From contig JACVTC010000012.1 in NCBI GenBank assembly GCA_016946835.1, forward strand, positions 1,203,501 through 1,267,500: a stretch of 64,000 nucleotides of DNA. Direction: 5' to 3'. This stretch comes from Neocallimastix lanati (nom. inval.). Taxonomy: Eukaryota; Neocallimastigomycota; Neocallimastigomycetes; Neocallimastigales; Neocallimastigaceae. Position numbers and translations under genes: made by a program. Below, piece by piece: positions 1-10,744 of this stretch. Positions within the stretch are counted from its first letter, which is position 1. Each line of letters starts with the position of its first letter. The notes beneath the pieces are model-generated. The model ran no database searches. It was not told where the DNA came from and saw nothing but the letters and a program-made list of their open reading frames with translations.

Positions 1-2
1 AA

Positions 3-1136
3 TTATTTTCAAATAAATATTTCCATAAAGATACTATCAGTGGAGTTCAAAAAACAAAGGTCAAATCAACTAATATATTAAATTCAAATCACATTATGCA
101 TGGAGTAAATATGAATGAAAAAATAATCCATGATTCCAGGTATACCTCGTATGTAAAAGGTTATTTCTTTAATTTAAAATACAGAGTTTATACTGTACAG
201 AATGAAGAAGAACATAAGGAATTAATTAATAAGATAGATGAAGTACATAATGAAATAAATGAAAAAGTTAAAGTTTTCAATAAATATATATCCCCAGAAG
301 GCCATTATGAGGAAGCTGATCATATTATTGAGTTAATTGATAATTATAATGAATTGGTAGCTACTGAACTAAGATTGCATGATACCAATAATGATGACAT
401 AAATTATATCTATTTATCTAATGATATGGAAACATTTGAACGATTAAATTATATGCGTAAAAAATTATTTAATAAATCAGCTTTTCAGATAATGAAAGAT
501 AATTCCAATGAGTTTAATATTAAAGATAATGAAAATCTTGAAAATCTTGAAAATCGTATAGATAAAGATCGTGCCAAACATTACCGATTTAATGATAAAT
601 TTGAATATGAACCATCCTTCGACGATTATAAGGTTTTAATGAAAGATAATATTAATTCTAATGAAGTCGTATTAAAGAAATTGGTCGATACTTCAAAGAA
701 TAATAAATTATTATTAAAAATGAAAGATTCTTTTAAATTAGGGTATAAGCTTATGTTAAATGAATTATCCAATTATAGAGACCAATTTATGGTGGATGGG
801 ATAAATGGAGTAAGTCAGCACAAAAAGATGTTCAACAATGTGAAGAATAATAACTTAAGATATTTTGAAACTCAAGAACAAACTGAAAATAGATTTAAAA
901 ATGACCTGATTTCAGAAGCAAAGTTGAATATTAATATTAACAGTAATAATTTAGATGATGTAATTATTACAATAAATAGGGATTATAATGATATATCAAT
1001 AAATATTGAAAATCAATTAGTAAATATTTGTATAAATAAAAAGAATGAACTAGTAAGATATTCTGGTAATACGATGCATATAACGAATTATCTAATGATT
1101 ATAATTCGTTCACAAGTCTTTCTGAAAAGCCATTGA
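3..1136 (+). CDS. hypothetical Asn/Lys-rich protein, 5'-partial at window edge
   Basis: The frame is open from base 3 to a TGA at 1134-1136. The Met at 96 is therefore only the first Met inside the window, and the true start may lie to the left. The readable part is about 377 residues, highly charged, rich in Asn, Glu, Lys and Asp, with heptad-like stretches such as the segment around EEEHKELINKIDEVHNEIN that suggest a coiled coil. No signal peptide, transmembrane segment or enzyme motif is visible, and I do not recognise the family. The last residues (hydrophobic, ending in FLKSH) differ in character from the rest. A second frame beginning at 1070 continues the N/K/S-rich style, so the gene probably suffered a frameshift near 1060-1075. 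Confidence is high that this is coding and low for any function. Confidence 0.6.
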   Translation, partial: LFSNKYFHKDTISGVQKTKVKSTNILNSNHIMHGVNMNEKIIHDSRYTSYVKGYFFNLKYRVYTVQNEEEHKELINKIDEVHNEINEKVKVFNKYISPEGHYEEADHIIELIDNYNELVATELRLHDTNNDDINYIYLSNDMETFERLNYMRKKLFNKSAFQIMKDNSNEFNIKDNENLENLENRIDKDRAKHYRFNDKFEYEPSFDDYKVLMKDNINSNEVVLKKLVDTSKNNKLLLKMKDSFKLGYKLMLNELSNYRDQFMVDGINGVSQHKKMFNNVKNNNLRYFETQEQTENRFKNDLISEAKLNININSNNLDDVIITINRDYNDISINIENQLVNICINKKNELVRYSGNTMHITNYLMIIIRSQVFLKSH

Positions 1137-1345
1137 TGAAAAACTCAAACAATAATAAAGAAGAGTATAATAAAAGATTTAATTTGAATAAAAATTTAGA
1201 AAATCACAATAGTATTCATGCATCTAAATTAAGTTCTTGTAATCCACTTATTAAAAAGCCACCAAGGTTTATTGTTCATAAGAATTCCGGAACAAAACCA
1301 GGCTCTGAAATAAAACGAAGATATATCATTTTTTATATAATATAA
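1070..1345 (+). CDS. probable C-terminal continuation of the edge gene, other frame
   Basis: This frame is open from 1070 to a TAA at 1343-1345 and overlaps the preceding gene by about 65 bases. It has no good ATG of its own before the one at 1136, and it encodes an N-, S- and K-rich tail with a proline/basic stretch (KKPPRF). Its composition matches the upstream protein better than the hydrophobic end of the first frame does. I infer a single gene broken by a one-base shift near 1060-1075. An intron is possible but no clear splice pair was seen. After 1345 the DNA becomes featureless AT-rich sequence. Confidence 0.4.
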   Translation, partial: YDAYNELSNDYNSFTSLSEKPLMKNSNNNKEEYNKRFNLNKNLENHNSIHASKLSSCNPLIKKPPRFIVHKNSGTKPGSEIKRRYIIFYII

Positions 1346-2517
1346 ATATAATTTGATTTGATTTAATTATATATATATTAACATTAAAATTATTGATTAT
1401 TGTTTATTGTTTATTAGTTTTATTATTATCTATTAAAAAAATAAATAAATAAATATATATATATATATAGATAAAAAAATAATTAAATAAATAAAAATTA
1501 AATAAATAAAAATTAAATAAATAATAAATAAATAAAAAGTAAACAAAAATAAATAAATAAAATAAAATAAATAAAATATAATAACTCTCAAAAAAAAAAA
1601 ATAAAAAATATTTTATTACATAAAAAATTATTAAATAAAAAAAAAGTTTTTTATATAAAAAAATATATTATTATTAAATTTCAATTTTTATAAAAAAATA
1701 ATAAAAAGTTAAACCAATAAAAATTATAAAAAAAAATAAATTAAAATAAAACAAAAATATTTAAAATAAAAAAAAAGAAAGAAAGAAAGAAAGAAAGAAA
1801 GAAAAAAAAAAGTATCTTTGAAAAAAAAAGATATTTTTTAAAACAAAATATTAATTATTTCTTAAGTGCATATATATATACAATTATTATTATAAATATA
1901 ATAATAGTACATATAAAAGCATACCCTTTTTAATTAATATTTAAAAATTTTTTGAAAAATCAATAAAATTAAATTTATATATTAATTTTCTTCTTTTTTT
2001 TAAAATAAAAAATATATATATATAACAAAAAAATAATAGCTTAAATGCTTAAATTATTGTTATTTCATATGCTTCATTTAATTGCATATTCTTAAGTGTT
2101 GAAAATATTTAAACATATTGCAAAAATTTAAATACACAAGTCTTAATATAAACATGTAAATACATGTAATTTGTATTAATAAAAATCTCAAGTTAGTAAA
2201 CTTTAATTTTAAAGCAACTCTTTAATATAATATTCAACTAATAAAAGATAACATTATAAAATTTTTAATTATTTATATTATTTATTATAACGATTAAAAT
2301 TATAAATTAAAATTATGGATAATCAATAAAAATATAAGAAAAAAAATTATTTCATAAATATTTTTAAATTAATCTTTTTATTTTAATGAAAATAATTTAA
2401 ATTATAAAATAAAAATGATTTATTAGTTTTATTATATTAATAATTAATTTTAAAATATTGCATTATTGCATTGCTATAATACTATAATATAAAAAGGGAA
2501 TTATATATATTAAAAAA
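1346..2517. other. AT-rich intergenic region, no gene seen
   Basis: The stretch is almost pure A and T, with ATAA-type simple repeats (about 1435-1560) and a GAAA microsatellite (about 1776-1803). No open frame with protein-like composition is present on either strand. Confidence 0.6.
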
Positions 2518-3886
2518 ATGTATTAACATATAAATTATTATCTAAAATTTTTTTCAACACTTTTCTAACATGTTCATGATGTTCTTCTAAGTTATTTGAA
2601 TAAATAAGAATATAAAAATATTATTGATATAGGAGATAACAAAATCATCTAAGTAGTCATTAAGAACATCATTTATAAAATGTTGAAATGTAACAGGTGC
2701 ATTCTTTAACTTAAAAGGCATAACAAGATATTCATATTGTCCATAACGAGTTCTAAAAGCTGTTTTATAATCGTCACCTTCTTTTATTCTTACTAAGTTA
2801 TATGCAGATTTAAGATCTAACTTAGTAAAATATTTAGCACCTTTAACTCTGTCAATTAATTCACTTATTATGGTAAAGGATATGAATTTCTAATAGTCAT
2901 TTCATTTAATTTTCTATAATCAATACATAATCTCAAAGTGCCATCTTTCTTTTTAGCAAATAATACAGGGGCACCAGCTGGTGATTTGGATTTTTTAATA
3001 AATCCTTTTGCTAAGTTTTCTTTAATATACTTTTTCAATTCATCCCTTTCTTCCTCTGTTAAAGGATAAATAGGACCATAAAATAGAATTGAATTATCCT
3101 TTAAATTTATTTCACAATCAAATTCTCTATATAGGGGAGGTAATTTATCACAATTCTTTTCATCAAAAACTTCAATGTAATCGAGATAACAAGGAGGAAT
3201 AGAAATTTTATTATCACTATCGTTAACAATATTATTATTATCTAAATTCTGAATAATCAGACAGTTACACAAATTGTCTTAAACACAATTTTGATAAGAA
3301 AAAAAGATAGTTTGTTGGTTCGGCGACCAATTTACTTTCTTTATTTAAAATTTCATTTTTACATGATATAATAAAATTACATGATTTTTTTTGAATTTAT
3401 ATATTGTATTAAGTTCTTTAAAATTACAAAAGTTAATTTTTTCTTTACTACAATCATTATCTTTAACACTAATATTAATACTATAACTATCACTATCACT
3501 ATCGTTAATGGTTCTAACTTTTCTTCCGCGGACGTATTCAGCTTCGCTTTCTGATTCGGAATTCCAAAGGGATTTATACTTATATGGAGTACTTGGTTCA
3601 TTGGAATTTTCTTCTACAGGTTCGATATCGATCTTACACTTCTTTGAACCTTTCTTGCTTCTATTTTTGTTTTTTCTTTTTCTTTTACCTTTATTACAGC
3701 TCCTAGCGCAATAACCAGAAGGAAAGGATATTTTTTTCTTGAATCATGATAATTCATTAGACATGGCTTTTCAATCCAAGGAATACCTAAAATGATATCT
3801 ACATCAGGAATATAAAGTGCATAGAGTTGAATAACTTTAAAATGGTTCTTGAATCGTAAGATACACTTTTTCTGTTTGTTCGAAGA
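2518..3886 (-). pseudogene. Ty3/gypsy Pol fragment (protease end, linker, RT start), decayed
   Basis: Read on the minus strand from 3886 to 2518. It starts after the protease active site with IPDVDIILG-type sequence (about 3780-3850), passes a basic KGKRKRKN linker (about 3660-3700) and an acidic Asp/Ser stretch (about 3480-3510), then enters RT (2868-3272, motifs [32 protein letters not shown]). A one-base deletion near 2868 shifts the frame; RT resumes as [16 protein letters not shown]. The catalytic box reads YINN instead of YIDD. Similarity fades near 2518. Order and wording closely match the complete gypsy at 22520-29301, so this is a dead relative. At 3886 it abuts the LTR of another element. 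Confidence 0.85.
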
Positions 3887-4399
3887 TGTAATGTGCTAGT
3901 CCATTTATATAACAATAGGCAACATTAGAAATTAATGATAAACTAAAAACGTTTTTTTTAAAAATTTTGTTTTATTAATTTATTAAATTAAAATTTATTA
4001 AAGTAATTATTTATTAATTAATTAACTAATTTTGTAATATATCAAATTACTTATTATTAATTGATTTTACTCATATTTATACTTTTTACGGAAAAACAGT
4101 TTGTATAAGTTTCAAAAATTTTAGAATCTTAGAAAAATCGTTTGAAACTGATTTTCTCGGTTAATTTAAAAACTAATGGAAGAAAGGATAAAATAAAATA
4201 AAAAAAAAATTCAATTTAATTATTAAGAATTTCTATGAAATTCTTAAAGAAAATACAGAAAGAATTAACTAGAACAATGAAAATAAAATATTTAAAAAGT
4301 AGGTTTAAAGTGTGAATCGAACTACTCCAGTTCGATTCATGCTAATAGCTTTAACAGCTATACCAAGATTTCCTTTTACAAGTTTTAGTATTCGTTACA
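3887..4399 (-). repeat. LTR (3' copy) of the decayed minus-strand gypsy
   Basis: The segment runs from TGTAATGTG to CGTTACA, giving a TGTAA/TTACA terminal inverted repeat. It shares with 10216-10698 a long series of matching blocks, including the region around ACAATAGGCAACA, the TATA-containing region (reverse of about 4075-4095) and the twin-hairpin module (about 4315-4375). The internal side (4400-4440) contains a hairpin GATTCG...CGAATC. The exact right end is uncertain because both copies also share GGTCCT just beyond it. Confidence 0.65.
4315..4375 (-). other. tRNA-like twin-hairpin module in LTR (copy 1)
   Basis: On the minus strand the module reads from TTGGTATAGCTG to GTTCGATTCACAC. 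The first part fits a pol III A-box (TRGYNNARNNG) exactly and the last part resembles a B-box (GGTTCGANTCC). It can fold as two consecutive hairpins: one around TATAGCT/AGCTATTA, and one pairing TGAATCGAAC with GTTCGATTCA. Four further copies lie in related LTRs. Function is not known; tRNA descent is inference. Confidence 0.55.
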
Positions 4400-4703
4400 T
4401 GGTCCTCCTCAAGGATTCGGATACCGGACGAATCTTAAATTTAAATTTTTTTTTTTTAAAATAATAAAAAGACTAATCTATATTAATAATATATCAAATA
4501 AATTTTTAATCAAAGAATTATACATGAGTAAATTTTCAAATACTTGTTAATAATAAAATACATGAAATATTTAGATTTAAAAATATAGTATATAAAAAGA
4601 AACTATCTAAGATACATGTTTTTTTTTTTTTTTGTATAAAATAAAAATATTAAACTAAATGTGACAATTATATTGATAATAGTAAAAAAAATATAATGTA
4701 TAA
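4400..4703. other. 3' untranslated part of the decayed gypsy
   Basis: AT-rich tail between the chromodomain stop and the LTR on the minus strand. It contains a T13 run near 4619-4633 and a GC-richer hairpin (GATTCG...CGAATC, about 4413-4436). A purine-rich stretch (minus strand, about 4400-4412) is a possible polypurine tract. Confidence 0.4.
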
Positions 4704-5348
4704 TTATTTATTTTCATTGAATTTTTTAATAAGTTCTGGACAATTAAGATTGCTTTCAGGTTCCAAGGATGCATCGGATAATGAATAGTCTTTCCATTTT
4801 ATAAGATATTGTGTTTTTCCATATTGTTTTCTTACATCAAGAATTTCTTCTACTTCAAATTCTTCTTCTTCATTTATACTTATTGGTGGTGGTGGTTCTT
4901 GTTTTCTTCCAAAGTTTTCTTCATAATAGGGTTCAAGTTCGGATACAGGAATCACACAGTGTATTTTTAAATTGTTCAGTAATTCTAATTGGTACGATAC
5001 TGGTGAGATTTTCTTGATAATTTTAAAAGGTCCAAGTTTTCTAGTTCTTAATTTTTTATTACCTTTTTGTATTACTAGTGAGCTGTTCAACCATACTTTA
5101 GCACCAGGTTTAAAATTTGGTGCTTCAGATCGATGTTTATTTGCAAATTGTTCTTGTTTCTTACTTGCTTCTTTTAAGTTTTTTTTTTTTTTTTTAGTTC
5201 TTTGACTAATTCTGAAAAATCTTTTATTATTTCATCAGTTCATGGTACATTTAAACTACTAGGAATTGCAAGTGAATGTCTTGGATTATAGCCATAATTC
5301 GCATAAAATGGGGAATGTTTAATTGATTCTTGTATTGCATTATTATAA
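4704..5348 (-). pseudogene. gypsy integrase C-terminus: GPY/F module and chromodomain
   Basis: The minus strand encodes a GPY/F-like segment (KLGPFKIIKKISPVSYQLEL, about 4970-5035) followed by a chromodomain (about 4710-4860) with EVEEILDVR, YLIKWKDYS and an EPESNL end. In this family the chromodomain helps direct integration to modified chromatin. The usual Trp before EPE is replaced by Leu. Frame is lost between 5091 and 5348: the coding sense continues as QEQFANKHRSEAPNFKPGAKVWL but a T run (about 5178-5197) breaks it. This is the C-terminal end of Pol; the stop lies at 4704-4706. Confidence 0.85.
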
Positions 5349-5960
5349 CTAAATTCTGGCAAGGAATAAATATTTTGACCAATCAGAGCCACAAAAATTA
5401 GCATAGCATCTTAGATATTGTTCGATAACGGAGTTTACCCTCTCCGTTAAGTCGTTGGTTTGATGGTGAAAAGGAGAAGCAAGTTTCATGTTTATTCGAA
5501 AAGACTTACAAATAGCAGACCAAAGTTTAGAGGTAAATTGGGTGCCTCTATCAGAAATAATTTCAGAAGGAAGTCCATGAAGGCAAAAAATATTGATAAT
5601 ATTGTTCATAAAAGAGGAAGCAGTATCAATAGTAGAAGGAACTTTTTTTGGGAAAGGAATAAAATAACCCATTTTAGTAAAGCGGTCAATCACTACAAAA
5701 ATGCAAGTGAAACCTTTAGATAATGGAAGATCTGTAATAAAGTCCATAGAAAGAGAAGACCAAGGTTTTGAAGGAATTTCGAGAGATTGGAAAAAACCAT
5801 AGGGTTTATGTTTAAAATCTTTTGAACGCAAACAAGTATCACAAGAACGAATGTAATTTTTAACATCAGAGTAAAGAGAAGGCCACCAAAAGTCACGATA
5901 TATTAGAGAAGAAGTCTTCTTAATTTCACATAATGATCAGTTGAGGGAGAATCATGACTG
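5349..5960 (-). pseudogene. gypsy integrase zinc-binding and catalytic core
   Basis: On the minus strand, about 5960-5831 holds remnants of the HHCC zinc finger (FWWPSL, then CDTC) in shifted frames. The frame 5831-5349 holds the catalytic core: SMDFITDLP carries the first Asp, IISDRGTQFTSKLW the second, and HHQTNDLTERVNSVIEQY the Glu. All three catalytic residues are present although the gene is broken around them. Integrase would insert the reverse-transcribed cDNA. The frame ends by a shift after KYLFLARI. Confidence 0.85.
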
Positions 5961-6029
5961 ATGTTAAGAACGGTAGAACGACATTTTGGAGGAACATAGA
6001 TTTTATTTTTAAACAAAAGAAAACTGTTA

Positions 6030-6532
6030 CTAATAGAAAAGTTTTTTTAATCTGGAATTGTTGGAATCATCTGAACTTAATTCATTATAAATATCAGAAT
6101 AAAATTCATCATTTTTGCATTCATTTAAAATTTGATCGTTGAGGGAAGAAACAAAAGAAGTAATAGCACAGAAGTTTTCTGGACGAAGAACAGTAAATGG
6201 AACATCACAAGAAGAAAGGTTATCGTTTTCTGAGGCATAGTCAGGTCGACGGGAAAGAGCATCAGGTTTACCATTAGCGGAACCAGCGTGATAAACAATT
6301 TTAAAATTGAATTCAGAAAGAAAAAGGGCCCAGCAAACCAAGCGTTGAGTTATTTTCTCTGGTTTCTTTTGATATAAGAGATTCCGATGGTCAGAGAAAA
6401 TTGTGAAAGGAGTAGAGGTGCCTTTTAATAAATGCCTCCATTGTTCAAAGGCTACTACGATAGCTAAAAGTTCTTTATCGTAGATAGGATAATATCGTTC
6501 GGCAGAAGTTAGAGATCTAGAAAAGAATGAAA
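6030..6532 (-). pseudogene. gypsy RNase H domain, downstream half
   Basis: The minus strand from 6532 reads through RSLTSAERYYPIYDKELLAI, then the FSDHRNLLY segment, and ends with KPDALSRRPDY typical of the gypsy RNase H to integrase junction. It is the direct continuation of the frame interrupted at 7260 by the solo LTR 6538-7254: removing that insert and one target copy restores a continuous reading through HPV and SFFSRS. The frame closes at 6030 after a degenerate linker. Confidence 0.85.
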
Positions 6533-6537
6533 CTGGG

Positions 6538-7254
6538 TGTAAAAGGAGACACTAAAATAGATTACAATAACAAAAGACACGATAAATTTTATTTTATTAA
6601 AAAAAATTTTTATTAAAAATATATTTTATTAATATTTAATATTTATTAATAATTATTTGTTCAATAACAATTACATCGAGAAAAAATGTGAAAAGTATCT
6701 TCTATTTATACTTTTCCTAAATACATTTTTAATATATCATTTTATTTAAATTACATAAATTTTAATATAAAACTATCCTAATGAATTTTATTAAATAATA
6801 AATTTATAAACTATAGATAAATTTAGAAAAATATAATTATTAATTAAACTAAATACTAAATAATTAAAATTAAGTATATTTATTATCTATTTATTATTTT
6901 AATATTATAAGTAAAGTCTTTATTTACTTTCGATTTAAAAACAATGTTAAAGGAGTCATGATTAAATTTTGAAACTTAATTTTCACAAAATAAATTATTA
7001 ATTTATTTTGTTTTAAACTTTAATTAATTCTTTTAAATTATTTTAAAACAATAATTTTCTTAGAATTAAATTTTATAAAAATTATTACAATTAAAAATTC
7101 GTCTTGTGGCTTAAAGAATATAATTCAAAAATTTAGTTCATATGATTTATTTACTTTATTTATTATTTTATAAATCAAAGAATAATTTACATTTTTGAAT
7201 TACACAAGAAAAATTTTTAATTTAAAATGTGATTGGGATAATCACATCTCTACA
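6538..7254 (-). repeat. solo LTR (717 bp) with CTGGG target duplication
   Basis: Both flanks carry CTGGG (6533-6537 and 7255-7259). The insert begins TGTAAAAGGAG and ends ATCTCTACA on the plus strand. Orientation is judged minus because on that strand it starts TGTAGAGATGTG followed by an inverted repeat, has a TATAAATAG box (reverse of 6701-6710) and then CTCGATGTAATTGTTATT. All three landmarks also occur in the 773-bp LTR family at 22520. No internal region remains, so it arose by LTR-LTR recombination after insertion. Confidence 0.9.
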
Positions 7255-7259
7255 CTGGG

Positions 7260-8956
7260 TGAACTTTATTATCTTTAGAAGAAATTTGTGAAAGAATAGC
7301 TCCTATCGCAAAATTACTGCTATCAGTCTCAACAAGAAAAGGAAGATCACGATTGGGATAGACTAAAACAGGGGCAGAAGAAAACTTTGATTTGATGTTA
7401 TCAAATGTGGTTTGAATTTCAGTAGACCAATGAAATTTAGAGTTTTTCTTTAATAAACAATGAAGAGGATAAGCAATGGATGCAAAACTAGAAATAAATC
7501 GTCGATAATAATTCACTAGTCCGAGAAATGATTGTAATTCTTTAACATTTTTAGGGATAGACCATTCTAATATAGAAGAAACTTTTTTAGGGTCCTTGAA
7601 TATTCCATCTGAAGAAATTCTGTGACCAAGGAAGTCCAAGAATGGTACGCAAAATTTACATTTTTCCAATTTTGCATATAAACAAGCTTTTCTTAGTCTT
7701 TTTAAAACTTCAATAAGATGTTGGAAGTGAATATCCATGTTTGGAGAAAAAATAATTATATCATCGATATAACAATAAACGAAAGAACTAATAATGTCTT
7801 CAAATATATCATTAATGAAATGTTGAAATACCACTGGTACATTTTTTAATCCAAAAGGTATGACTAAATACTCATAGTGATTATATTTACAAGTGAATGC
7901 TGTTTTATATTCGTTACCTTCTTTGATCCTAATCAAATTATATGCTGAACGAAAATCTAATTTAGAAAAGACTACACCTTTACTAAGATTTTCTAACATA
8001 TCATTAATTAATGGAAGAGGATATGAGTCTCGGATGGTGACTTCATTTAAAGTTCGATAATCTACTACAAGCCTAAGATCATTAACGTCTTTCTTAGGAA
8101 CAAAGAAAACCGAAGCAGCGGCTGGGGATTTAGATTTTCTAATAAATTTTTTATCTTCATTTTCTTTAATATATTTTTTTAAAGCATGGGATTCTTTTTC
8201 AGTAAAGGAATAAATTGGACCATAATGAAGTTTTGCATTTTGTTTAAGTTTAATCTCACAATCATAAGGACGATGAGGCAGTAATTCATTAGCAGATTTT
8301 TCGTGAAATACATCTTTGAATGGAAGAAGTTTTGCAGGTAATATTTTTTGAATATTATTATTTGTTTCATTATGTTCTTCATTCTTATTTAAGTTATATT
8401 CTTCAGTACAAATAAAAGCAGTAAAAGATGATGGAATAACAAGACAGATAGCAATGCAATGATTTGATTTAAAAAAAAGTTTATTTGAAGTAAAGTCTAT
8501 AGTAGGGTTATGAGTAAAAAGCCATTCTTTTCCAAGAATAGCACAATAGGATGGAAGGTCAACTACATAAAATTGTGTTTTACAAATATGGTTTTCATAT
8601 TGAATAGAATCAGATGAGGTTTTTCCTAAGATTTGTTGTTTATCTCCAATTCCAGAAACTCTAGGAAAATCAGATTGAGTAGAGTAAGGGATATTATATT
8701 CTTTAACAAAATAAACCTCGATTAAGTTGAGTTGAGATCCTGAATCAAGGAGAATTTTGGTTTTTGTTTTTGAATTATTAACTTTAATAGTAAATTCATA
8801 AATTGGAAGTTGTACGTTCGGGAGATCAGAAATTCTTGGTCTGGGAATAGTAATAGGTTCTGGATTGCTGATGTGCACAATTACATTACTTGAGCTTTTG
8901 AATTTATTTCTTAAGGGACAGTTATTAAGTAAATAGAAGAACCACAGTACATGCAA
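7260..8956 (-). pseudogene. gypsy protease, RT and start of RNase H
   Basis: A long uninterrupted minus-strand frame. Near its start lies the aspartic protease motif KILLDSGSQLNLI (about 8735-8775) and the later YCAILGKEWL. RT follows with LRLVVDYRTLNEVTIRDSYPLP, KLDFRSAYNLIRIKEG, FGLKNVPVVFQHFIND and an intact catalytic YIDD box (about 7758-7770). FLGLVNYYRRFI and the first RNase H motif (VETDSSNFAIGAILSQ) complete it. The frame stops at the solo LTR insertion. Upstream, a one-base shift within the Gag zinc knuckle separates it from Gag. Confidence 0.9.
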
Positions 8957-9600
8957 AGATTTTCTTTTCTTCTTCTATTCTTTTCTTCTTTTGATAATGA
9001 ACTGTGAATATTGAATTTTGGTTTTCCTTTGGGTGGAGGTCTTCTATTATTATTGTTATTATTTAAATGATTTTAAGGATTGAAGAATTGTCTTCTGGTT
9101 GAAAGTCGAGAATCAAGTCTAGCAGCAATTGTTTGTAGAGCATAAAGGAATTGAGGTCCAGGGAACATTTCAAGTATCTTAGTAGCTATTGGATCATTTA
9201 ATCCGGAAATAAATTCCATGAAGACTCATCAGCATACTTGTTGAATTCAAGAATATAGTTTCTAATGTCTCCAAGTCTTTTTTGCTTGATTGTTCGTAAC
9301 TTTTGATTTGCTACGAAGGTGGCATCATTGTTCCCAAACATAGCTAAGTCTTCCAACAAATGCTTCATAGTTGTTCAAGCATGGATCTCTGTTTTCTATT
9401 AGAGATGCAGCCTAATTCATAGCTGAACCATAGAGTTGGGTTATCAAGTATACAACTTTTGTTTCATCATCAGCAAATCTATCAGGATATAGCATAAAAA
9501 CTAATTCAATCTTGGCTAAAAATCCTTTAAAGAAATGACGGTCTCCAGAAAAGCCAGTTTTAAAAGCAGAATTATTATTAATAAAATTGTCTTTTTCCAT
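8957..9600 (-). pseudogene. gypsy Gag with stops and frameshifts
   Basis: Minus strand, start ATG at 9600-9598. The first 62 residues are intact and include GFLAKIELVFMLYPDRF, the retrotransposon Gag domain (capsid-like, packages element RNA). A stop follows at SAMN, where the related element has SAMNW. Later pieces in other frames include a poly-Asn stretch and a CCHC zinc knuckle CMYCGSS...NNC (about 8905-8955), itself broken by a one-base shift. The 47138-47354 fragment is a close relative. Confidence 0.8.
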
Positions 9601-10215
9601 CTTTATGTATATATTTTTTTTTTTAAAATATTAGAAAGTAATAATAAATCAATTTTTACAAGAATAAAAATTAAGTAAATAGAATATAATAATTAAGATT
9701 AAATTTTCAAAAAATTTTTTAATACTAAATCTTTTATTTATTTCTTTTCCGCACCGCTGTTCATTCAGTTTATCAACCAAAGAGCTGCAATGTAGGTCTT
9801 ACCCTCTGCCTACCAGCGTGGGTCGGTTACGTACTTAGAAATATATAAAATAAAAGATTTAAAATGTGTGATAAGGAAGTATTAAATGAGACTTCCCTTG
9901 TTTGTATTATATTATTTTGTTAATTTCTTTTATAAAAAGGAGAAGTGAGTATTTTAATTTCAAGATTAATAATGTAAATTCCAAGGATGATAATTCTAGC
10001 AATGCTGATGGTGAATACAACTAATAGATAAAATAATTTAAGGATACTAAGGAAAATATTAAATTTCATACACAAGCTTTAACAGAGTTCAAAGGGAAAG
10101 AGCATAAATCTTAAAGTAGATGGGATTCCTTAACAGGGGTTCCTAAAGTAGATTTAAAAAAGATATTTTTTTTTTCCAGTGTCAGGTATTGCTTATTATT
10201 CGCGGATGCTTTTAT
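9601..10215 (-). other. leader of the decayed gypsy
   Basis: Non-coding stretch between the 5' LTR and Gag on the minus strand. It is locally GC-richer at 9750-9832. Directly after the LTR (minus strand from 10215) the sequence is ATAAAAGCATCCGCG, with no TGG that would start a tRNA primer-binding site. Confidence 0.5.
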
Positions 10216-10698
10216 TGTAATGTGAATGGTCTACTTATAAATAAACAATAGGCAACACTGGAAATTAATAAGCTAAAAACATTTTATAAAAATTTTTTTT
10301 TTAATTTATTAAAATAAAATTTATTAAAGTAATTATTTATTAACTAATTTTGTAATATATCAAATTACTTATTATTAATTGATTTTACTCATATTTATAC
10401 TTTTTACGGAAAAACAGTTTGTATAAGTTTCAAAAATTTTAGAATCTTAAAAAATCGTTTGAAACTGATTTTCTCGGTTAAATTAGAAACTAATGGAAGA
10501 AAGGATAAAAAAAAATAAAAAATTCAATTTGATTATTAAGAATTTCTATGAAATTCTTAAAGAAAATACAGAAAGAATTAACAACAATGAAAATAAAATA
10601 TTTAAAAAGTAGGTTTAAGTGTGAATCAAACTCGGGTAGTTCGATTCATGGCTATATTTAATAGCTATACCAAGATTTCCTTTTAGAAATTTTGGTCA
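10216..10698 (-). repeat. LTR (5' copy) of the decayed minus-strand gypsy
   Basis: Shares ordered blocks with 3887-4399: TGTAATGTG at the left end, ACAATAGGCAACA, the TATA region (about 10385-10410) and the twin-hairpin module (10618-10675). The right end is GGTCA rather than TTACA and may be mutated. Its right flank is satellite DNA, not a copy of the left flank. Confidence 0.6.
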
Positions 10699-10744
10699 TG
10701 GTCCTAACCCTTTAAATTATAATAATTTATATTTCCGTTATTTT

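Larger units (their letters stand above)
3887..10698 (-). mobile_element. decayed Ty3/gypsy element with two LTRs, minus strand
   Basis: Read on the minus strand, the order is LTR (10698-10216), leader, Gag (9600-8957), protease and RT (8956-7260), RNase H (6532-6030), integrase (about 5960-5349), GPY/F and chromodomain (about 5340-4704) and LTR (4399-3887). Frameshifts and stops interrupt Gag, the zinc knuckle, RNase H to integrase, and the integrase C-terminus, so it is non-autonomous. A separate 717-bp solo LTR splits RNase H. The two LTRs share the same landmarks (TATA region, twin hairpin) but differ by many substitutions and indels, which indicates an old insertion. No matching target duplication was found at the outer edges: the left neighbour is another gypsy fragment and the right is satellite. 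Confidence 0.85.

Noticed and set aside
5460-5723. Plus-strand basic frame
   Set aside because: It lies opposite the integrase core, which carries the catalytic motifs.
10699-10703. Target duplication for the decayed minus-strand gypsy
   Set aside because: TGGTC on the right does not match GAAGA on the left, and the right LTR end is uncertain.
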